Origin: Rhodococcus qingshengii JCM 15477
GTDB taxonomy: Bacteria; Actinomycetota; Actinomycetes; Mycobacteriales; Mycobacteriaceae
Length of the DNA stretch: 64,000 nt
NCBI RefSeq assembly: GCF_023221595.1
Contig: NZ_CP096563.1
Location: forward strand, 5,823,001 to 5,887,000
Direction of reading: 5' to 3'
The translations under genes were made by a program, and so were the position numbers. Numbering within the stretch: the first letter of the stretch is position 1; the number at the start of each line of letters is the position of its first letter. Below the pieces are notes generated by a model. It ran no database searches, was not told the DNA's origin, and was given only the letters and a program-made list of their open reading frames with translations. Shown in pieces: positions 26,478 to 35,886 of this stretch.

Positions 26478-27782
26478 ATGAGTGTCTTGTTGTCGGACGT
26501 GGTTTCGGGTTCTGCGGTGGGGTTACGCGGACGTCTGTGGCAGTTGTCGGCTGCTGAGTTACGTGCGGCTGCGGTGTCGGCGAGCGCGGAGATTCTTCGT
26601 CTCGAGGCTGTGCGGGTGGCAGTGGTCGACGAACTCTCGATGCGCCCGGATGATCAGGTGATCGCCAGCCGCGGGGTCGGTTCGTGGTTGGCGGCGAACA
26701 CCATGTTGCAGGTTCGGGACGGGAAAAAGATCGCCGCGTTGGGTGCAGCTTTGCGGCCGTTTCCGGCGGTGGCGGCTCGGTTCGATGGCGGGGATTGCTC
26801 GTTCGATCATGCCGTGTTGATCGTGGCGTTCTGTGAGTCACCGCCGAAGGGGATGCCGGAGGAGGCGCTACCGAAGTGCATCGATTTGTTGTTGGCGGCT
26901 GCGTCGGGTGTGGAAGCGACGACGACGAAAGTGCGGAACGTGATCGCGACCTTGGAGCGGTTGTTCGAATCGGATGAGATCCCGCCCGCCGAGGATGTCG
27001 ATCTCAACGAGTTGCGGATCGTCTCGACATTGAACGGTCGAGTGGTGGTGCGCGGCGATTTCGATGCCCTGACCGGTGAAATGCTGTTGTCGGCGTTGTC
27101 GAATCTGACGATGCCGACCCCGGCACCGGATGGGACGCCGGATGCTCGGTCGGCGGCGAAACGCACGGCGGACGGGTTCACCGAACTGATCCGGCGTTAT
27201 CTCGATTGCGCCAAGACTGGTACCGATGGTGGTCAGCGTCCGCATGTGAACGTGCACATCAACGCCCGTGATTTGGCGGAGTATCGAGACTGCGCCGCCA
27301 CACCCTCGCCCGATGGTGGTGGAGTGGCTGTGTCGGATCTTGATGTCGGGCACATGCCGTGGCTGGGGCCGCTCTCGGTGTCGCAGACCCGACTTCTCGG
27401 GTGTGATTGTTTCCTCTCGACCGTTCTGCTCGACGATCACGGCGCACCGCTCGATGCGAAACCAGGAAAGAGGTTGGTCAACGCCGAACAGCGAGTGGCG
27501 TTGATCGCCCGAGACAGAGGCTGCGCCTTCCCCGGCTGCACGTGCGTGCCCGCCTGGACGGATGCGCACCATATCCGGCACTGGGCGAACGGTGGCCCGA
27601 CGGTGATGAACAACCTGGTCCTGCTGTGCCGTTCACATCACCGACTGATGCACCGGAAATCAGGGTTCGTCGGGAAATGGGAAATCCGAATCGGCGCCGA
27701 CAACAAACCCTGGTTCATCCCGCCGCCCTCGATCGACCCCGGGCAGCAACCCAGGCCGGCGAACACCACCTTCAAAACCTGA
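26478..27782 (+). CDS. DUF222/HNH endonuclease (13E12 family), probably SOS-induced
   Basis: A 434-residue protein: an N-terminal DUF222 domain (about residues 20-330) and a C-terminal HNH nuclease with CAFPGCTC, DAHHIRHWANGG and LLCRSHHRLMH, so all metal and catalytic residues are present. Such 13E12-repeat proteins are numerous in actinomycetes and may act in mobility or DNA repair; their roles are unclear. The start at 26478 follows GGGGGATTCA. The promoter carries a perfect LexA box, so the gene should be induced by DNA damage. The coding strand looks richer in G and T than its neighbours, a hint of separate origin. Confidence 0.9.
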   Translation: MSVLLSDVVSGSAVGLRGRLWQLSAAELRAAAVSASAEILRLEAVRVAVVDELSMRPDDQVIASRGVGSWLAANTMLQVRDGKKIAALGAALRPFPAVAARFDGGDCSFDHAVLIVAFCESPPKGMPEEALPKCIDLLLAAASGVEATTTKVRNVIATLERLFESDEIPPAEDVDLNELRIVSTLNGRVVVRGDFDALTGEMLLSALSNLTMPTPAPDGTPDARSAAKRTADGFTELIRRYLDCAKTGTDGGQRPHVNVHINARDLAEYRDCAATPSPDGGGVAVSDLDVGHMPWLGPLSVSQTRLLGCDCFLSTVLLDDHGAPLDAKPGKRLVNAEQRVALIARDRGCAFPGCTCVPAWTDAHHIRHWANGGPTVMNNLVLLCRSHHRLMHRKSGFVGKWEIRIGADNKPWFIPPPSIDPGQQPRPANTTFKT

Positions 27783-27810
27783 GGGGTCAAACCTCTTTGG
27801 CGACAACAGA

Positions 27811-27867
27811 ACACGGCCAGGCTCCGCATCGGACATCAAACCCCGATACGGAGCCCACAGGCCGTGT
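27811..27867. terminator. 57-bp stem-loop downstream of the HNH gene
   Basis: Three nested pairs of arms are found: ACACGGCC (27811) with GGCCGTGT (27860), GGCTCCG (27820) with CGGAGCC (27849) and ATCGG (27828) with CCGAT (27843), with a 10-base loop. It lies between the convergent HNH and PucR genes and may terminate both. A smaller hairpin GAGG-N6-CCTC with TTT lies just before it at 27781-27797. Its size is unusual for a simple terminator. Confidence 0.65.
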
Positions 27868-27889
27868 CGCGTCCACAACTTTCCACAAC

Positions 27890-29218
27890 TCACGACGTTC
27901 GCGCGGGGCGCAAGACCGATCTACCCAACAACTCACAAACCTGCAGGGCCAGAGCAAGATCCAACTTGTCTCGGCCGGCAGCAACTGGATCGCCGAGCGC
28001 CTTGTTGATGCGATACTTCACCGTATTCCGGTGCAGATTCATGTGATTGGCAGTGTGCAGATGACTTTCACCATGTGCAAAGTACACACTCAACGTCGTC
28101 CGCAAGGATGCAGCAGAGGGCGTATCTTCCGCCAACGGGCCAAGCACCTCCCAGACCCATGACTTCGTCGAATCGATGTTCTCGGACAGAAGTGAGACCA
28201 CAGCGACGCCGCGGTCTCCGAAGCTCACCACAGGTCGCTGCGGTGTATCCGGGACGGCAGCAACCGAATAGGCGGCGGTTGCCTGTTCGTGGGACCGTTT
28301 GAAACCGTCGACCCCTGACCCCGGCAGTCCGATTGCCACCCGCGCCCCGCCGTCCAACGGCACTGCCGCCGCGAGAAACTCCGGATCCGGCGCAGGCACC
28401 CGGCGACCGAACGGCAGCCACGCCCACACCGTGCGTCGATCGATGGCGGTGATGATCGGCGGCTTGTCCGCTCCCGCCGCTGCGCCGAGATCACGTACGA
28501 GTCGGTCCAGCGTATTGATGCCCATGACGTCGGCATCCCACGTCGACCAGACCACCAGGGCGACGTGGTTCTGACCGAGGCGGTACCCGGTCTCCGCTTC
28601 GAAAGCAGCGGTATCTGCGTTGGTGCCGGACAGGAGGGCGTGGATTGCGGCCGAATGGAGGTTTCCCTGCGCTGCCATCCATCGACTGCGTTCCCGCTCG
28701 TACGCGTCGAAGACGTAGAGCGTGATCCAGTCGATGTAGCTGTAGACCACGTCCGAAGTGTGTTTCAGGACAGCCAAAGTGAGTCGCGCCGGAATATCCA
28801 GTGTGCTGATCTCGTCGTGACAGATCCGCATCAGATCGCCTTGGCCCATGTGATAGGCCCGGACAAGGGAGTTGGACGGGACATCCCGCTGCGCCAGACG
28901 CAGCGCGTATTCCACTGCAGCAGTGGTGGGTTGGAGATGATCGATCGGAATGTCGTTGGCCAATACGTGGATGATCGTCGTGATGTTTCCCTGCACGCTG
29001 GCCTCGAGCATTTCGAGCAATTTGGCGTCTGCATCCAATTGGTCGATTTCGTGAGCCATCATGAAGGCCATCTCACGCGCGATGTCGGCGCTGCGCTCGT
29101 CGAGTCGTCGTGCCAACTCGGCAACCACCGCAAGCACTTCCGGCTCCGCGGCTGCAGGCACTCGGGCGAGGCGCCGCATCGCACCGGCGCCTCGCTCCTT
29201 GTGCGATGGACTACTCAC
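27890..29218 (-). CDS. PucR/CdaR-type transcriptional regulator
   Basis: A 442-residue regulator. The start is GTG at 29218, overlapping the stop of the flavoprotein gene (GTGA), so it is the last gene of that operon. The C-terminal HTH_30 domain contains HMNLHRNTVKYRINKA; a CdaR GGDEF-like region and a helical N-terminal sensor part (SVQGNITTIIHVLANDIPID) precede it. It probably controls the ligase - DUF3556 - oxidoreductase operon in which it lies. The ligand is unknown. Confidence 0.8.
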   Translation of the reverse strand: MSSPSHKERGAGAMRRLARVPAAAEPEVLAVVAELARRLDERSADIAREMAFMMAHEIDQLDADAKLLEMLEASVQGNITTIIHVLANDIPIDHLQPTTAAVEYALRLAQRDVPSNSLVRAYHMGQGDLMRICHDEISTLDIPARLTLAVLKHTSDVVYSYIDWITLYVFDAYERERSRWMAAQGNLHSAAIHALLSGTNADTAAFEAETGYRLGQNHVALVVWSTWDADVMGINTLDRLVRDLGAAAGADKPPIITAIDRRTVWAWLPFGRRVPAPDPEFLAAAVPLDGGARVAIGLPGSGVDGFKRSHEQATAAYSVAAVPDTPQRPVVSFGDRGVAVVSLLSENIDSTKSWVWEVLGPLAEDTPSAASLRTTLSVYFAHGESHLHTANHMNLHRNTVKYRINKALGDPVAAGRDKLDLALALQVCELLGRSVLRPARTS

Positions 29219-30648
29219 AGAACTTCCGCACCCTTTCGTCGCAGGTACTTCAGAGCCGATTCGGCTGCGTTGTACCCGCACATTCCATGTGCTCCGGCAC
29301 CCGGCGGGGTCGAGGCCGAGCACAGGTAAGTGCCCGCGATCCCCGTGCTGTACGGATCGACTGCGACGCGCGGACGCAAGACAACCTGCAGTTCGGTGTT
29401 GGCACCTCCGATGATGTCGCCGCCTACCTGATTCGGATTGTCCTCTGCCAGGTCAGCTGTACCACTGCTCGACGTCGCGACGATCTGCTCCCGGAATCCT
29501 GGCGCAAACCTCTCGATCTGACGGATGATCGCCTCCGTAGCGTCGCCGGCGTAACCGTGAGGCACGTGCGCATAGGCATACAGAGGATGAACGTTCCCGG
29601 CGGATCGGGTGGGATCAGCCAGGTATTGCTGACCTAGGAGCACGAACGGCCGGTCCGGCATACGGCCTGAATTCGTCTCACGCTCAGCGGCCACGATTTC
29701 GTCGAAACCACCTGCCAGATGGACAGTTCCGGCCCGAGCACAGTCCGGATTGGTCCACGGCACATGACCTTCGATCGCAAAATCGACCTTGAATGCTCCG
29801 GGAGCCTGCTTGAACTTTCGATAGGCCCTCGCCACTCGACCAGGGAGTCGATCGCCCAGAATTTCGAGCGCACCCCCCGGATTGACATCCAGCAGAACAA
29901 CATCGGCGTCCGGAATCTCGGAGGCCGTACGAACCCGAACGCCGGTGTCGATCTTGCCGCCGTGATCGAGGAGCATCGCAGCCATCGCGTCGGTGATCGA
30001 CCGCGAACCTCCCTCGGCAACCGGCCAACCGTAGCGGTGACCAGCAGCAGTGATCATCAATCCCACCGCCGAGGTGGCCGGACGGTTGAGTGGATAGAAG
30101 GCGTGTGCGGCAACCCCGCCGAACAGCGCCTTCCCCTTGTCCGTCTTCCACAGTTTGGCGGTCACCGTTGCCGGAAGCAGCGCTCGCGGACCGAAAGCTG
30201 CGAGCCGCAGCGGATGGTGCGGAACATTGACGATCGGGCGCATCAGATCGGACGCCAGCGCATCGAACCCAGTCGACAAGTCACCGAACATGCGTTGCCA
30301 TCGAGGCCCGTCAGCGCCGAGCCCCGCAGCCGTCTGCTCCAGCGAGCGGTACAGGACCCCGGCGTCCCCGTTGTCGAGCGGATGCGCGCAGTCCACCTCT
30401 GCCCATCTCCAGATCAGCCCGTATCGCTCGAGGTCCAGCTTGGACAGGTACGGCGAGCCGATACCCATCGGGTGAAACGCCGAGCAGTGATCATGGATCA
30501 ACCCCGGCACGTCGATCGGACCGGAGCGGGTGCCTCCGCCGATCTGGTCGGCAGCCTCGAGCACCTGCACGTCCACACCGCTACGTGCGAGGTGTACCGC
30601 GGCAGCGAGCCCATTGGGCCCGCTGCCGACGACTACGGCCTTTGTCAC
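29215..30648 (-). CDS. phytoene-desaturase-like FAD-dependent oxidoreductase
   Basis: A 477-residue flavoprotein with an N-terminal dinucleotide-binding motif, VVVGSGPNGLAAAVHLA, then an acidic end of strand 2 in VLEAADQIGGGTR, and a C-terminal FAD-binding stretch in GTYLCSASTPPGAGAHGM. This is the phytoene dehydrogenase/amine oxidase fold, of the PYROXD2-like group common in actinobacteria. Substrate unknown. The ATG overlaps the DUF3556 stop (ATGA) and the stop overlaps the PucR start, so all three are coupled. It may oxidise or saturate a lipid or polyketide-like compound activated by the upstream ligase. Confidence 0.8.
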   Translation of the reverse strand: MTKAVVVGSGPNGLAAAVHLARSGVDVQVLEAADQIGGGTRSGPIDVPGLIHDHCSAFHPMGIGSPYLSKLDLERYGLIWRWAEVDCAHPLDNGDAGVLYRSLEQTAAGLGADGPRWQRMFGDLSTGFDALASDLMRPIVNVPHHPLRLAAFGPRALLPATVTAKLWKTDKGKALFGGVAAHAFYPLNRPATSAVGLMITAAGHRYGWPVAEGGSRSITDAMAAMLLDHGGKIDTGVRVRTASEIPDADVVLLDVNPGGALEILGDRLPGRVARAYRKFKQAPGAFKVDFAIEGHVPWTNPDCARAGTVHLAGGFDEIVAAERETNSGRMPDRPFVLLGQQYLADPTRSAGNVHPLYAYAHVPHGYAGDATEAIIRQIERFAPGFREQIVATSSSGTADLAEDNPNQVGGDIIGGANTELQVVLRPRVAVDPYSTGIAGTYLCSASTPPGAGAHGMCGYNAAESALKYLRRKGAEVL

Positions 30649-32492
30649 TTACTCACCTCTTGCTCGCTACCGCTGACCCTCGTACGCATCTTCGGTTCGG
30701 AGACAACCTGCGGATCCGTTGCCGCGCGGTCGGCCCGTACGTCCAGTGTCCACTGAACGTCGAACGGAATGGGCCCGTTCGGCAACCACGGCTGTTCGGC
30801 GACTGCGTCGGCGACCTTGAAAGTACCTCGTTCGATGACACCGAGAGCGGCATCGATCACCTGGTACTCCTGCGTTCCCTTGTGGATGGGCTGCGATTCG
30901 ATCCAGGTCACCAGGAACTCACCGGGTGCGAAATTGCAGCGACGCTGAATGGCTGCGATCAACTTCGCGTCGTGCAGGTGCCCGTCACCGAAGTTGAAGG
31001 CGACGATGGAGTTGCACATGAACTCTGCTTCCCGCAGTGAGTACGTGTTGATGTCGTCGCCGAGGTGCCTGATCATCAGAGAGAACAGCGCACGCCCCTG
31101 GCTGTGCATGGAACGCCAGCCCAACAGCTGATGCAGAACGACATCGGACACATCTTCGGGGTACATCGTCATCAACTGATTGCGCGTATCCGGCGACGGA
31201 CGCTTGATGAACTGGTCGATCTTGGCTTCAGCGCCCGGCGCGAATGCCCACGTCGCGGATGCCCAGTTGCCGGCGTACTGACGCATCGACGGCAGGAAGG
31301 ACACCAGATCCGGTCGAAGGTTTCCGAGAATGGGGAAGAAGGCAAGGGCTGCAACAATTCCCGCGGTGATCCACGGTGAGGACATGGCGCCGAGTCCGTA
31401 GCCGTCCCATGCCGGGAATCCCAGGAACAGGAAGACCGAGGCATAGGCGAACAGAAGATTCCATTCGAGTGGGACGGCAAGCGGGAAGGTCGACGCGATG
31501 AACAGATGGAATCCGACCATGAGGATCACGGCGAGGATCGTGAGGGTCTTGTTCGTCGAGAACAGCAGTATCAACGGGGTGACGATTTCGACCATCGTTC
31601 CGGCCACGTGTGCGACGCCGCCGCCCAGGTGTGAAGGCCGCAGATCCTCCGGGAAATTCCGGTAGTGGGCGCGCTTGATCTTCTTCGACGGGATCCACGG
31701 GGTATTGCTGAGCATCGGAGGAACCACCAGCGAGAAATGGCGACCGAACTTCGAGACGCCGGCACCGATCCACACCATGACGATCAGCAGTTTGAGCGCC
31801 AGGATCATGTCGACGAACGGCAGGAATGTGAAGAAGAAGATCGCCGGCAGGTACTGCTCACTACGGGCAGCGATGAAGGGCACCTTGTCCCGCAACCCGA
31901 GAATCACCATGAGTACCAGGAAGGAGTACAAGACCGTCGGACGCACCAGTCCGGCATTGTCAGCGATTGCCGAGTCGATTCCTGTGGTGTGAACACCGGG
32001 GAGAACAGCGGCAACAAGGAGATTGGCGACTGCGGCGGCATAGATGAAGACGTCGAACACCGTGCGGGTGTCACCCGAGGTGAGCGGCACTTTGCCCGGC
32101 CACGGTGGCAGACGAATGGTGCCGGGGCGGAGCCAGTAGAGAACTCCACCGGTCATCGGCTTGAAGTGGCCGGCGAGCGGTCCCCAGGATCCTGCCAAGC
32201 CCAGCATCTCGAGCATCATCGTCCAGATGATGAGTTTCTGGTAGACGATCGGCTGGTTCCACCACGATCCGATGTCGAACCACGAGAGGCCGGAAGTCAA
32301 AGTGGCAACGGCTGTTCCAGCTGCCAGGTAGAGGAACAACAGTTTCATGATGTAGACGGTGTGGACCATCTTCGGCGTACCGAAGCCGTAATCCACCCAG
32401 TGCGTGGACATGTCACGCAGACGCTCGAGAAACGGCTTGTCCATGAACGTTGCCGGATCGACGGGAGGGAAGTTTCCTTCTTTGAATCCCAT
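30645..32492 (-). CDS. DUF3556 integral membrane protein
   Basis: A 615-residue protein. The first ~420 residues have about ten hydrophobic helices (for example VYIMKLLFLYLAAGTAVATL and WTMMLEMLGLAGSWGPLAGH), while the last ~190 are soluble. The soluble part has an FNFGDGHLHDAKLI segment. DUF3556 proteins have no defined function, and the membrane part weakly recalls the HTTM/vitamin-K-carboxylase type. AGGAG is found ahead of the ATG. It follows the acyl-CoA ligase by 85 bp and overlaps the flavoprotein by 4 bp, so it is likely involved in lipid or hydrophobic substrate handling. Confidence 0.8.
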   Translation of the reverse strand: MGFKEGNFPPVDPATFMDKPFLERLRDMSTHWVDYGFGTPKMVHTVYIMKLLFLYLAAGTAVATLTSGLSWFDIGSWWNQPIVYQKLIIWTMMLEMLGLAGSWGPLAGHFKPMTGGVLYWLRPGTIRLPPWPGKVPLTSGDTRTVFDVFIYAAAVANLLVAAVLPGVHTTGIDSAIADNAGLVRPTVLYSFLVLMVILGLRDKVPFIAARSEQYLPAIFFFTFLPFVDMILALKLLIVMVWIGAGVSKFGRHFSLVVPPMLSNTPWIPSKKIKRAHYRNFPEDLRPSHLGGGVAHVAGTMVEIVTPLILLFSTNKTLTILAVILMVGFHLFIASTFPLAVPLEWNLLFAYASVFLFLGFPAWDGYGLGAMSSPWITAGIVAALAFFPILGNLRPDLVSFLPSMRQYAGNWASATWAFAPGAEAKIDQFIKRPSPDTRNQLMTMYPEDVSDVVLHQLLGWRSMHSQGRALFSLMIRHLGDDINTYSLREAEFMCNSIVAFNFGDGHLHDAKLIAAIQRRCNFAPGEFLVTWIESQPIHKGTQEYQVIDAALGVIERGTFKVADAVAEQPWLPNGPIPFDVQWTLDVRADRAATDPQVVSEPKMRTRVSGSEQEVSK

Positions 32493-32577
32493 GATGTGCT
32501 CCTGAAATACGGAATGTGGGCATGACGGATCGACTCGACGGACGTCGTCGAGCTGTGCTGGTATTACGGGGAAGTGA

Positions 32578-34050
32578 CTAGTGAGCGGGAGTTGCGCTCA
32601 AAGCTCGTCTCATTCCAGGTTTGTCGATCTTGCCCACCGGGTTTCGGGGAAGCGCATCGACGACGTAGATCGCCACTGGCACCTTTACTCGGGTGAGCAA
32701 GGCCGTGACATGTTCGAGCAGTTCGTCTTCGGTGACGGGTGCATCGGGGTAGGCAACGACATAGGCAACTGGCACCTCTCCGTAGACCTGGTGCGGAGCG
32801 CCGATGACGGCTGCCTCGAGCACGGAAGGATGTGTAGCGAGCGAATTTTCGATCTCCTTGGGGTAGATGTTCTCTCCCCCACGGATGATCATGTCCTTGA
32901 TGCGATCGACCAGGGTCAGGTAGCCGTCCTCGTCGAGGACTCCGACGTCACCGGTATGCAACCAACCATCCTTGACGGTCTTCGCAGTTTCCTCCGGCTT
33001 ACCCAGATAGCCACGCATCACGTTGCCACCCTTGATGACCACCTCTCCGGCAGTCCCGGCGGGCGCAAAGGTTCCGTCCTCGGCAAGAATGGAAATCTGC
33101 TGGCCGGGCAACGCCGGGCCGACCGTACCGAGTTTGCGCACGCCGTCCACAGGATTGCAGGCCGACGCACAGGTCCCCTCGGTGAGTCCGTAACCTTCCA
33201 CGATCACGAAACCGAAACGCTGCTCAGCGCGTTCGAGGAGTTCCTTGCTGATCGGCGCCGCACCGCACACGGCAAACCTCAAGGACGACGTGTCGATCGA
33301 AGGGTCTTCCGGCTGTGAGGTCAGCATCGCGTAGATTGCCGGCACCGCCGAGAAATACGTGGGGCGAAGCCGCGCGACGTCGTCGAAGAATCTCGAAACC
33401 GAGAACTTCCCGGTGACACTCACCTGTCCGCCGACAAGTAAGGGCGTCAAGACGCTGACGCAGATCGCGTTGACATGGAACAGCGGCAGAATCAGCAGGC
33501 AGTGATCCGCGCCGGTAACACCGATGTTCTTGCCCATCGACGAAGCCATGAACTGCAGGTTGGCATGAGTCAGCATCACTCCCTTGGGCCGTCCGGTGGA
33601 GCCGCTGGTGTAGATGAGCAACGCCAGATCGTCTGCTGCAACATCGATTCCGGGTCGGGGATCGGTCGGCGGCACTGTCGCCAGATCCTCGACGGCCAGC
33701 ACTGCTCGGCCGCCCGAGGGTGCGTCGGCAGTGGCGGTGATGACCAACTCGGCCCCGGAGTCCGCGATCTGGTAGTCCGCTTCGTTCGCGGTGAACATCG
33801 GATTGATGGGTGTAGCCGCAGCACCGATGCGCCAGGCAGCCATGATCGCGATCAGCAACTCGACGCGATTGGGCAGCATGATCGCCACCACGTCACCGAG
33901 GCCGATTCCGAGTCCGGCCAATTGCGCGGCAACAGCTTCCGTGCGATCTGCGAACTCTTCATACGTGAGTTCGACGTGGTCGTCCCGCAAGCACGGCTTC
34001 TGCCCGTACTTCTCTGCAAGATCCCAAGCCAGATATCCGATGTTCGCCAC
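32578..34050 (-). CDS. long-chain/aromatic acyl-CoA ligase (ANL superfamily)
   Basis: A 490-residue AMP-forming ligase. I chose the GTG at 34050 (AAAGG upstream) over the GTG at 34062. Motifs: P-loop IYTSGSTGRPKG at ~147-157, A5 in YGLTEG, the hinge region GWLHTGDVG, DRIKDMIIRGGENIYP and the C-terminal catalytic Lys in NPVGKIDK. It activates a carboxylic acid as CoA thioester. The substrate is unknown; short FadD-like enzymes of this size often take medium/long fatty or aromatic acids. It is first in the ligase - DUF3556 - flavoprotein - PucR operon. Confidence 0.85.
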   Translation of the reverse strand: MANIGYLAWDLAEKYGQKPCLRDDHVELTYEEFADRTEAVAAQLAGLGIGLGDVVAIMLPNRVELLIAIMAAWRIGAAATPINPMFTANEADYQIADSGAELVITATADAPSGGRAVLAVEDLATVPPTDPRPGIDVAADDLALLIYTSGSTGRPKGVMLTHANLQFMASSMGKNIGVTGADHCLLILPLFHVNAICVSVLTPLLVGGQVSVTGKFSVSRFFDDVARLRPTYFSAVPAIYAMLTSQPEDPSIDTSSLRFAVCGAAPISKELLERAEQRFGFVIVEGYGLTEGTCASACNPVDGVRKLGTVGPALPGQQISILAEDGTFAPAGTAGEVVIKGGNVMRGYLGKPEETAKTVKDGWLHTGDVGVLDEDGYLTLVDRIKDMIIRGGENIYPKEIENSLATHPSVLEAAVIGAPHQVYGEVPVAYVVAYPDAPVTEDELLEHVTALLTRVKVPVAIYVVDALPRNPVGKIDKPGMRRALSATPAH

Positions 34051-34178
34051 GAGAGTCAGCACCTTTCATTCGTGTGTGACTCAAAACACTATCGGCGTCC
34101 TGCGGCCGAAGAAACGGTCCCAGGGGATCAACTTGTCCAGGTTCTTTGTTCCCTGAGCACAACACCACACGTACGGTA

Positions 34179-34202
34179 TGCATCAGTTCGACGGCTGATG
34201 CA
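34179..34202. terminator. hairpin spanning the lysG stop
   Basis: TGCATCAG (34179-34186) and CTGATGCA (34195-34202) give a perfect 8-bp stem with an 8-base loop over the stop of the lysG-like gene. It may protect or terminate the lysG transcript, but no T-run follows, so I am not sure. Confidence 0.35.
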
Positions 34203-35076
34203 ACACCTCGTGGGCGCGTCTGGTCACCACCTCGGAGATCCGGCGCAAGACAGGTGACGACAGTTTCCACTGCTGCCAGTACAGCGGAACGTCGTCCACG
34301 AAGTCCGGATCGAATCCGATCAGCACGCCGGAGCGATCGTCGTCGCCGCGCTGCAGGTCCGGTATCAATCCCCAGCCGTATCCCCGCCTGACGGCGTCCG
34401 CGAAGTCTGCCGATGAAGGAACAAGATGACGGGGCGGATCGGCGGGGTGGCCGACCTTTTGATCGAGGTACCGATCCTGCAGTAGATCCTTGCGATTGAA
34501 CACAACCAGCGGCGCCTCCGAAAGGGATTCGGCCGTGACACCGTCTGCGAACCAACGACGGCAGAACTCTGCACTCGCCATCGGCCGATACCGCATGATG
34601 CCCAACCGACTGGAGGTACACCCTTGAATCGGTGACGCAACAGACGTGACGGCAGCCATGACCGAACCGTCGCGCAGCAGTTCGGTGGTGTGGTCTTGAT
34701 CGTCGAGATGAAAATCGAAACTGACTTCTTGCGTGAACTCCGCGAGGGCCCCGAGAACCCAGGTGGACAGCGAATCGGCATTGACCGCGATCGAGACACG
34801 CGCAAACATCCCTGAACCATTTTCAAGGCCGAGCTCTCGCACGGTGTCACGCGACAAAGCGTCTATCTGACGTGCAAGACGCAGGACTTCTCTCCCGGAA
34901 TCGGTGACCTGGATGGGTTTGGTGCGCTGCACCAGGATCCGGCCAACCGAGGTCTCGAGACCTTTGATTCGTTGGCTGACCGCCGAAGGCGTGATGTGTA
35001 GTTTCCGCGCCGCCGCCTCGAAGGTTCCCTCGTCGACCGCGGCGTGCAATGCCCTCAGTTGCTCGAAATCCAACAT
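34183..35076 (-). CDS. lysG: LysR-family regulator of LysE (LysG/ArgP)
   Basis: A 297-residue LysR-type regulator. The N-terminal winged helix is DEGTFEAAARKLHITPSAVS followed by QRIKGLE. The whole protein matches the ArgP/LysG pattern, with a C-terminal effector domain that senses Lys/Arg. It is divergent from a LysE exporter gene 75 bases away, which is the classical lysG-lysE arrangement known from Corynebacterium. It should turn on lysE when basic amino acids accumulate. The ATG lies at 35076. Confidence 0.9.
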   Translation of the reverse strand: MLDFEQLRALHAAVDEGTFEAAARKLHITPSAVSQRIKGLETSVGRILVQRTKPIQVTDSGREVLRLARQIDALSRDTVRELGLENGSGMFARVSIAVNADSLSTWVLGALAEFTQEVSFDFHLDDQDHTTELLRDGSVMAAVTSVASPIQGCTSSRLGIMRYRPMASAEFCRRWFADGVTAESLSEAPLVVFNRKDLLQDRYLDQKVGHPADPPRHLVPSSADFADAVRRGYGWGLIPDLQRGDDDRSGVLIGFDPDFVDDVPLYWQQWKLSSPVLRRISEVVTRRAHEVLHQPSN

Positions 35077-35151
35077 AATCTGAAGCTACTCTGATGTGTC
35101 CTTAGAATCATTAGCTGGACTGAATGATATCTGCGCGGCAGGCTCGACAAC

Positions 35152-35772
35152 ATGCTCAGCACCAACGACCCTGCGTCGGCCCTCGTCGGTTTCGGAGTCG
35201 GACTGTCATTGATCGTCGCAATCGGCGCCCAGAATGCGTTTGTTCTTCGCCAAGGTCTGACGCGATCGCACGTACTCCCGATCGTCGCAGTGTGCGCGTT
35301 GTCAGACGCAATTCTGATCCTCGCGGGCGTCGGCGGAATCGGGACCCTCCTCGAACACGCACCGTCGATGATCACGTTCGTTCGTATCGCCGGCGCCGTT
35401 TTCCTCCTCAGCTATGCGATCTTCGCCGCCAAGCGGGCACTTCACCCCCAGACGTTGGCACCGGATCGACATGGCAACGGGTCGAGGATTGCCGCCGTCA
35501 CGATGGCACTGGCCCTCACCTGGCTCAATCCACACGTGTACCTCGACACCGTCGTGCTCATGGGTTCTATCGCCAACGGTCGCGGCGAGATCGGACGTTG
35601 GTGGTTTGCAGCCGGTGCCATCACGGCAAGTGCGGTCTGGTTCGGCGCCCTCGGTTACGGCGCACGTCTGCTGACGCCGCTTTTTGCGAAACCCAACGCG
35701 TGGCGGGTTCTCGATGCTCTGATCGCCGTGATGATGGCAGTTCTCGGAATCAGCCTGCTTGTCGAATTGTGA
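35152..35772 (+). CDS. lysE: LysE-type basic amino acid exporter
   Basis: A 206-residue membrane protein with about six helices. The conserved LysE segment GAQNAFVLRQGLTRSHVLPI is near residue 24, and LTWLNPHVYLDTVVLMGS is typical of LysE rather than the RhtB group. It exports lysine and arginine using the proton gradient. The divergent LysR gene is its regulator. The 75-base divergent region is A+T-rich, with the expected LysR target near the lysE promoter. GCAGG is the only weak ribosome-binding site. Confidence 0.9.
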   Translation: MLSTNDPASALVGFGVGLSLIVAIGAQNAFVLRQGLTRSHVLPIVAVCALSDAILILAGVGGIGTLLEHAPSMITFVRIAGAVFLLSYAIFAAKRALHPQTLAPDRHGNGSRIAAVTMALALTWLNPHVYLDTVVLMGSIANGRGEIGRWWFAAGAITASAVWFGALGYGARLLTPLFAKPNAWRVLDALIAVMMAVLGISLLVEL

Positions 35773-35886
35773 CCAGGCTGCACAACCTCGATCCGACCCT
35801 GCGGGTAGCGCGATGGGTTACCGTCCAAGGTGAGGAAGCTCAATTCACCTGTCGCGAGTTGTGACCATCAGGTAGGGCTGATCACG

